DNA from: Methylomonas sp. AM2-LC
GTDB lineage: Bacteria > Pseudomonadota > Gammaproteobacteria > Methylococcales > Methylomonadaceae
Direction of reading: 5' to 3'
Assembly (NCBI RefSeq): GCF_039904985.1
Contig: NZ_CP157006.1
Coordinates: 186,001-250,000, forward strand
DNA length: 64,000 bases
Shown: in pieces, positions 59,813-64,000 of the stretch
How the letters are laid out: each line of letters begins with the position of its first letter
How positions within the stretch are numbered: the first letter of the stretch is position 1
Made by a program: the position numbers and the translations under genes
The notes under the pieces: model-generated
Told to the model about the DNA's origin: nothing
Databases searched by the model: none
Seen by the model: only the letters and a program-made list of their open reading frames with translations

Positions 59813-59895
59813 ACTTAACAAATGCAAGCTGGCTCGCACTACTGTGTGGTGCTGGACTCACAAAAGCTTTTGTTTGCCCTTGTTGATAGCGTTAA
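59813..59895 (+). repeat. attC-like site 4
   Basis: Opens ACTTAACAAATGCAAGC (RYYYAAC core) and ends gatagcgttaagc with the GTTRRRY core at 59889. 83 bp, within the normal range. Confidence 0.7.
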
Positions 59896-59951
59896 GCGAC
59901 TGCTTTCGGATTTACTGCCGCCATACGCTGAAATCTTTGAATGTCGCAAAG

Positions 59952-60011
59952 TGGCCGATTGTGTGAGGTCGCCAATGTCTGCTTTGTAGCCCTCCAGTTC
60001 GCATAATCTGG
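59952..60011 (-). repeat. Right 60-bp inverted repeat
   Basis: Exact reverse complement of 50687-50746. Confidence 0.9.
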
Positions 60012-60273
60012 ATTAGACTGACTGGTCGCTTTTGAGAAACGCGACCGTCAGCAAGGGGTCGGACTTAGTCACTCTGGCCAGCAATCGCACCAACACTCCA
60101 CGGTGAATTCTTTCGCTGGCCCTGCCGTCCACGTTGCTTGAGGCCGGAACTTCTTGCTCTCGTATGATTCGATCCGCTATCTGGAAACTTTGCAATATAG
60201 TCGGACAAATCAGAGACCACATTATCAAAAAATTTTCATTATCTGTGTCAGAAGTTTTTCACTGTTTTGTCAA
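60012..60273. other. Flank with element relic
   Basis: Includes a reverse-strand relic of the 255-bp element at about 60125-60190 (cctgccgtccacgttgc..., cttcttgctctcgtatgat). No gene supported. Confidence 0.45.
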
Positions 60274-60329
60274 TTTTTTCATTAATGGTGTCACTCGACA
60301 AGTTTTTTCATTAATGGTGTCACTCGACA
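60274..60329 (+). repeat. Tandem 27-bp repeat upstream of kfrA
   Basis: ttttttcattaatggtgtc... occurs twice, 60274-60300 and 60303-60329, identical over 27 bp. Possibly binding sites for the KfrA-like protein. Confidence 0.6.
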
Positions 60330-60360
60330 GACGTTCAAAACCTAAAAACGAATAAGACCT

Positions 60361-60392
60361 ATAAAATAGATTATTCGACTAATCTATTTTAT
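60361..60392. promoter_or_regulatory. Perfect inverted repeat, likely kfrA operator
   Basis: Arms ataaaatagatta and its complement are 6 bp apart. About 80 bp before kfrA, fitting autoregulation as known for KfrA. Confidence 0.6.
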
Positions 60393-60473
60393 ATAATTCA
60401 TAACATACAAATTTGTACTATAAAACTACAAATTAGTAGTACAATTCTGTAGGTTAAATTTCAGGAAATGACC

Positions 60474-61298
60474 ATGGCACTAAGAACAGATACTTTTGAA
60501 CGCGCAATGAAAGCGTGTGACACGATTTTGTATGAAGAAAATGAATTTCCAAATATGGACGCAGTACGAAGGATCATCGGTGTAAATAACCCGGCCACAA
60601 TAAGGTCGGCAATTTCTGTTTGGAAGGAACATTTAGCTGAGAAACTATTTGAAAAAAATAAGCAACTCGATATACCCTTAGTATTACTTGATAGCGTTAA
60701 TCACGTGTGGAAACAGGCGGTTTCTGAGGCTGAAAAAAATTATGTTGCCCAAGAGAAAACGTTGACAGATCAAATATCAATACTAAACACCGCTGTTTTA
60801 GAACTACAGACAGAGCTGACTAATACTCAAGAAGCATTAAAAAAGTCTCTTGAAGAATTAACTCAAGCCTGTATTTATGCTGAAAAGATGCAGTCTACGA
60901 TCGACACATTGCAAATTCAATTTGATGAAAAGGCTCGTGAAGTAGATGAGCTTCAGAACAAACTAAATGAGATAACAACTCTTCATACCGAAAATGAGTT
61001 GTCATGGCAAAAATCAAGAGATAAAGATAATGAGTGGTTTGCACGGCGTTTGGATGAAGAAAAACGCTACACAGAAGAACGCTGGAAAGAAAAGAATACG
61101 CAAAATATCCAAACGATACAATCACTCAAAGAAACAGAAGCAATGCTTAGGCAGTCCGGTTACACATTGAAAACTGAAAATATTAGACTATCTAAATTAG
61201 TATCAGAACTTGAAGCAGCCGAAAATAACCGTAAAAAAATGTTAGGCGTACCTTTTAAGACCAGAATTAAACGGTCATCAAAAATGGTTAGTGATTGA
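60474..61298 (+). CDS. kfrA: KfrA-like plasmid DNA-binding coiled-coil protein
   Basis: Belongs to the KfrA type: an N-terminal DNA-binding domain (about 1-60, with ERAMKACDTILYEENEFPN and DAVRRIIGVNNPATIRSAIS) and then a long coiled coil from about 85 to 255 rich in Gln, Glu and Leu. KfrA proteins repress their own genes, form filament-like assemblies and aid stable inheritance. ATG 60474 is preferred over 60468, because aggaa then lies six bases upstream. Tandem and inverted repeats precede it. 274 residues; C-terminus basic (KTRIKRSSK). Confidence 0.78.
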   Translation: MALRTDTFERAMKACDTILYEENEFPNMDAVRRIIGVNNPATIRSAISVWKEHLAEKLFEKNKQLDIPLVLLDSVNHVWKQAVSEAEKNYVAQEKTLTDQISILNTAVLELQTELTNTQEALKKSLEELTQACIYAEKMQSTIDTLQIQFDEKAREVDELQNKLNEITTLHTENELSWQKSRDKDNEWFARRLDEEKRYTEERWKEKNTQNIQTIQSLKETEAMLRQSGYTLKTENIRLSKLVSELEAAENNRKKMLGVPFKTRIKRSSKMVSD

Positions 61299-61360
61299 GT
61301 GTTTGTGAAAACAGCGACCTAATATGTATAATTATAATTTTTAATATAAAGAAATGCATC

Positions 61361-61765
61361 ATGCCTACAGTTGCAAAAGGTTTTCACCTTGATCCAGATT
61401 TGCCCGAGGATTTTGATTGTACACCGAATTGTGAGCGCCCCGCATCACACCGTAACTGGTGGGGTATTCCATATATAGTTACCCTGCGAAACAGTGATTA
61501 CCAAACTGTTGGTTTTGATGTGAGGCGATTGGATGGTGGAGCATGGGATCGATCAACATCCATTGGACATTCCGATACATTGGATAGCGCAGTAGAAATT
61601 TGTCAACGATCAGCCGAAGACGAAATATTTGAGTGCCCTGAATGCCAAGCAACTATTTTGGCCAAATATTCTGGACCGATGACGTTACTTGAAGGTTCTG
61701 GGGCATTTTTAGTTATCATCTGTCCTATTTGCTCATTTATTGCAAGTAAAGTGAAACGTGACTAA
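61361..61765 (+). CDS. Hypothetical plasmid protein with AWDRST motif and zinc knuckles
   Basis: ATG 61361 (MPTVAKGFHLDPDLPEDFDC). Mid-region VGFDVRRLDGGAWDRSTSIG then LDSAVEIC is the same small domain as in the gene at 6780. The C-terminus has ECPECQATI and ICPICSFI, two CxxC knuckles for zinc. 134 residues, function unknown. It lies 60 bp after kfrA and may be cotranscribed. Confidence 0.55.
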   Translation: MPTVAKGFHLDPDLPEDFDCTPNCERPASHRNWWGIPYIVTLRNSDYQTVGFDVRRLDGGAWDRSTSIGHSDTLDSAVEICQRSAEDEIFECPECQATILAKYSGPMTLLEGSGAFLVIICPICSFIASKVKRD

Positions 61766-61868
61766 ATGAAAGATCTCATAAACTTTCTAGCTGGGAATCT
61801 CTGTATCAAGCAATAAAGCTTAGAATATACGTTTTTTATAAACTTTTGATTAAAATAACAAACTTTCT

Positions 61869-62193
61869 GGGGTCCTGTGGAACAACCCCCATAAGTGTTC
61901 GTTCTAGCTATGTTTCTTCATGAATTGATCGGAACTGGCTTTTTAAATGCATCACTTGATGAATAAGGGGGGCGCATATCCTATTTTCATACGGATTAGT
62001 CCAGCTAAACCCTGAAGTTTTTTTGAACCTGCAAGACGAACCTATAGACTTTCAGAAATTATGTTTCCAATCTTGCGTGTAAAAATGCCTTTTAAAATCA
62101 GTCTCATAAACTTTATAAATTATTTAAAATGGTATTGATGAAAAGTGGCTTAGATCAGAACGAACACTTATGGGGGTTGTTCCACAGGACCCC
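61869..62193. mobile_element. 325-bp MITE-like element with perfect 37-bp ends
   Basis: 61869-61905 and 62157-62193 are exact inverted repeats (left starts ggggtcctgtggaac). The interior has no gene. Its right end supplies the final codons and the stop of the 62168 gene. No clear target duplication. Confidence 0.8.
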
Positions 62194-62992
62194 TAGAAGG
62201 AGAAATAATCTCAAATATTTTCATCTGTTTAGCGTTACGGACGCGCATTTCTTCGGCTCTTTGTCGTAGAAGTTTTATGCCTGCTATCCATTGCTCTACT
62301 GTTGATACATCACAAAGCTCAGCATAAAGCAATTTTAGTTCACCTGTAATAGTTATCGGTGATGCCAAACGAATAAAACCAGCGCCACTTAAATCCGCTC
62401 GAAATTTTACTGAGTACGGTTGTTCAACTGCGTCAGCTCGAAAGTTATCATACCGAACAAGCGCAGTAACTTGTGATGCACCGAGTGGATTTGAGCTAGC
62501 AAAGTTTCTAGCTTTTTTTGCGTCAATAGGTTCTAAGGATGATTGGCGAGTGATGTCATCGTTAGACTTACAAAAAAGTGCATAATGTGAACGCTTGCCA
62601 TCAATTTTACCCTGATCACCTCGGCTTGTAATGAGCATGTGACTCGGTAAATTTACTTGTCCATGCTCATTGTCAAAATAATCCAACCATAACAATAGCT
62701 GATTTGGTGAGACATCTTTATTTTTTGCAGGGCTTTTCATCGGAGAAAATAAAACATCTATTTTTTTATATTGTTTGAGTGCAAGCTCAACAGTATTGCC
62801 AAGCGAATTTCCAATCCCCCAAGAAAAGACGCCATTACCAGCACCTCTTTCCAGTTCCTTCCGCAAAAGAATTTTCTCAATTGGTTGTCCAGCCTCTGTA
62901 CCCATTTTTGTCCAACAAAAAACCTCTGGAATACGTTCAGCTTCAGGTTGAATTGGCGTGTTTGAGTTAAATGAATAATTAGATGTAATCAT
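62168..62992 (-). CDS. Uncharacterised protein, C-terminus altered by a MITE (274 aa)
   Basis: The N-terminal part carries VFCWTKMGTEAGQPIEKILL then RKELERGAGNGVFSWGIGNS, a distinctive glycine/tryptophan-rich block I believe belongs to an uncharacterised bacterial family. The central region has LPSHMLITSRGDQGKIDGKR and SHYALFCKSND. The last nine residues (PSRGPVEQPP) come from the MITE right end, so the original tail is lost or was elsewhere. Divergent from the 63037 regulator, with an operator between. Confidence 0.5.
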   Translation of the reverse strand: MITSNYSFNSNTPIQPEAERIPEVFCWTKMGTEAGQPIEKILLRKELERGAGNGVFSWGIGNSLGNTVELALKQYKKIDVLFSPMKSPAKNKDVSPNQLLLWLDYFDNEHGQVNLPSHMLITSRGDQGKIDGKRSHYALFCKSNDDITRQSSLEPIDAKKARNFASSNPLGASQVTALVRYDNFRADAVEQPYSVKFRADLSGAGFIRLASPITITGELKLLYAELCDVSTVEQWIAGIKLLRQRAEEMRVRNAKQMKIFEIISPSRGPVEQPP

Positions 62993-63004
62993 GGTCTACC
63001 AATA

Positions 63005-63052
63005 TTTGCACTTTTATAGTATTATATCACGCATATATGAATAAAGTGCAAA
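63005..63052. promoter_or_regulatory. Inverted repeat across the divergent promoter region
   Basis: TTTGCACTTT (63005-63014) and AAAGTGCAAA (63043-63052) flank tatagtattatat. The right arm overlaps the first codons of the 63037 gene, as expected for an operator of that HTH protein. Confidence 0.5.
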
Positions 63053-63384
63053 AACCTTGGAGTGTTTTAGCTAAAGAAATAGTTGACAATTTACGTAGTT
63101 GTACATTGTCTAATAGAGAATTAGCTATTAAATCTGGCGTTGATTACTTTGCGATTCGTCGGTTTCGCAAGAATGGTGTGCACAACAAAACAAAAGGTGC
63201 AGCTAGTCTTTGCACTTATTTTCAAATTATTATTGCAGTTGAAGAAAAAGTGCAAATAAGTAAGCTTGAACAATTAGTTTCTGAATTGACTTCCGTGTGG
63301 GATGGGTCCGAATCGCATGCGAAACTGTTGACTAATCTGATCAGAAGCACTAAATCTTTTAAAGTGGAAGAGCGCAATAGTTAG
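63037..63384 (+). CDS. Small HTH-type regulator (115 aa)
   Basis: The N-terminal half looks like a Cro-type helix-turn-helix: LAKEIVDNLRSCTLSNRELA then IKSGVDYFAIRRFRKNGVHN. The C-terminal half is helical. It diverges from the uncharacterised 62168 gene and probably controls both through the inverted repeat. ATG 63037; no strong ribosome binding site is seen. Confidence 0.5.
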   Translation: MNKVQKPWSVLAKEIVDNLRSCTLSNRELAIKSGVDYFAIRRFRKNGVHNKTKGAASLCTYFQIIIAVEEKVQISKLEQLVSELTSVWDGSESHAKLLTNLIRSTKSFKVEERNS

Positions 63385-63552
63385 GTTAATCAAATGTTCT
63401 GCATAGCTGCATTTTGTGCTAACTCCCGACATAATTTCTTAGTGTTTTCGAACTTGCCCAGAATTTTTTTTTGCAAAGTTAATATTTTTTGTTTTTACAA
63501 AGTAAAATGCTGCTTATGATCTCTTAAATACCAATGTAGCAAGCAAACACTG

Positions 63553-64000
63553 ATGAATATTTCGTTTGAAATCGTACCGAGAAGCTTGCATGCTTTCGAT
63601 GAGCAATATACCTTTGTACAAAAGCTGGATGATGGCATTAATTTGATCAATGTTCCAGATATTCAACGATTCGAAATTCGGAGTTGGGAATTGTCTGCAC
63701 AAGTTGACCGTAATAAATATAGATTTATTCCGCATTTTCGGGCAATAGATTTTAAGATCGAAAATGGCGAATTACATCGAATTATTGAGATGTATCAGCT
63801 TGATAGTGTGTTATTGGTGACGGGTGACCCACCTGAAGGTTTAAAGCGTGCTTATTACAATACAGACGTAGTTGATCTGATTCGGGATTTACGAAATCAC
63901 TTTCCGCTGTTAAATATTTATGCAGGGTTTGATCCGCATCGGAAAGGTTTACTGGACGAATGTGATTATATTCAGCGCAAAGCTGATGCTGGTGCAACTG
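63553..64000 (+). CDS. Methylenetetrahydrofolate reductase-like protein (5' part)
   Basis: From ATG 63553 the frame is open to the window edge (149 codons): MNISFEIVPRSLHAFDEQYT, VPDIQRFEIRSWELSA, FIPHFRAIDFKIENGE, DSVLLVTGDPPEGLKRAYYN and NIYAGFDPHRKGLLDECDYI. The order FExxPR, IPHxRAxD, xxVTGDPP, YAGFDPxR and KADAGAT is that of the MetF/MTHFR superfamily TIM barrel (folate and FAD sites). The C-terminal half lies outside the window, so completeness is unknown. Chromosome-like gene, suggesting the plasmid-like part may end near here. Confidence 0.65.
   Translation, partial: MNISFEIVPRSLHAFDEQYTFVQKLDDGINLINVPDIQRFEIRSWELSAQVDRNKYRFIPHFRAIDFKIENGELHRIIEMYQLDSVLLVTGDPPEGLKRAYYNTDVVDLIRDLRNHFPLLNIYAGFDPHRKGLLDECDYIQRKADAGAT

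Larger units (their letters stand above)
50687..60011. mobile_element. 9.3-kb segment bounded by perfect 60-bp inverted repeats
   Basis: 50687-50746 and 59952-60011 are exact reverse complements (left starts ccagattatgcgaactgg). Between them lie a peptidase-like gene, a RIT element, a decayed integrase and gene cassettes. No DDE transposase and no target duplication (cgacc left, attag right) are seen, so it may be a composite or an element mobilised in trans. GC content is higher than in the flanks. Confidence 0.7.

Noticed and set aside
1..64000. tRNA, rRNA or tmRNA genes
   Set aside because: No cloverleaf or conserved rRNA stretch was noticed on either strand; a covariance search was not possible here.

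Overview
This window looks like part of a large plasmid, or a plasmid-derived region, of an AT-rich gammaproteobacterium. The IHF-beta, HU, DUF2956, SRAP and MTHFR-like sequences read as gammaproteobacterial. A methanotroph such as Methylomonas or Methylobacter is my guess, not something the sequence proves. The plasmid evidence is direct: a replication initiator with a very large iteron array, a second and unrelated iteron array, a ParM-type partition locus with centromere repeats, a ParA/ParB locus with palindromic parS-like sites, and a KfrA-like protein. No tRNA, rRNA or CRISPR array was seen.

Layout. 1-7200: small accessory genes around a divergent NAD-dependent DNA ligase, several served by a shared promoter type. 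7218-11000: about thirty repeats (origin 1) followed by rep. 11100-16900: KTSC protein, an orphan DndC-like PAPS-reductase-family protein with small partner genes, a DUF2062 membrane protein and HU. 17280-19000: second iteron array and an XRE regulator. 19000-28000: papain-fold toxin, RecG-like helicase, small phage-type genes, then an operon with an AcrVA2-like anti-CRISPR candidate and a small HTH gene behind a palindromic promoter. 28000-33400: family 4 uracil-DNA glycosylase, SRAP protein, NERD protein, secreted HNH protein. 33500-36800: IS200/IS605 element (TnpA+TnpB) and a tyrosine recombinase pair. 38600-44600: the two partition systems. 45200-50100: another recombinase, an inactivated ihfB, and a few chromosome-like genes. 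50687-60011: a 9.3-kb segment bounded by perfect 60-bp inverted repeats, holding a YiiX-like peptidase gene, a three-recombinase RIT element, a decayed integron integrase and gene cassettes with attC-like sites. 60274-64000: kfrA, a MITE-like element, a regulator/unknown gene pair and the start of an MTHFR-like gene.

The most striking feature is a dispersed 255-bp element (85 codons exactly). It is present in five identical copies, one diverged full-length copy and many relics. One copy is inserted in frame inside a gene and read through as 85 extra residues, one splits a gene with a stop codon, and one interrupts ihfB. Because ihfB is so conserved, the empty site can be rebuilt and shows clean insertion without target duplication. 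The behaviour recalls Rickettsia palindromic elements, but the sequence is not one I recognise.

Functional themes: plasmid maintenance (two origins, two partition loci, KfrA), DNA repair and processing (LigA, RecG-like, UDG, SRAP, HU, DndC-like), conflict with hosts and phages (AcrVA2-like protein, toxin domain, cassette genes), and heavy traffic of mobile DNA.
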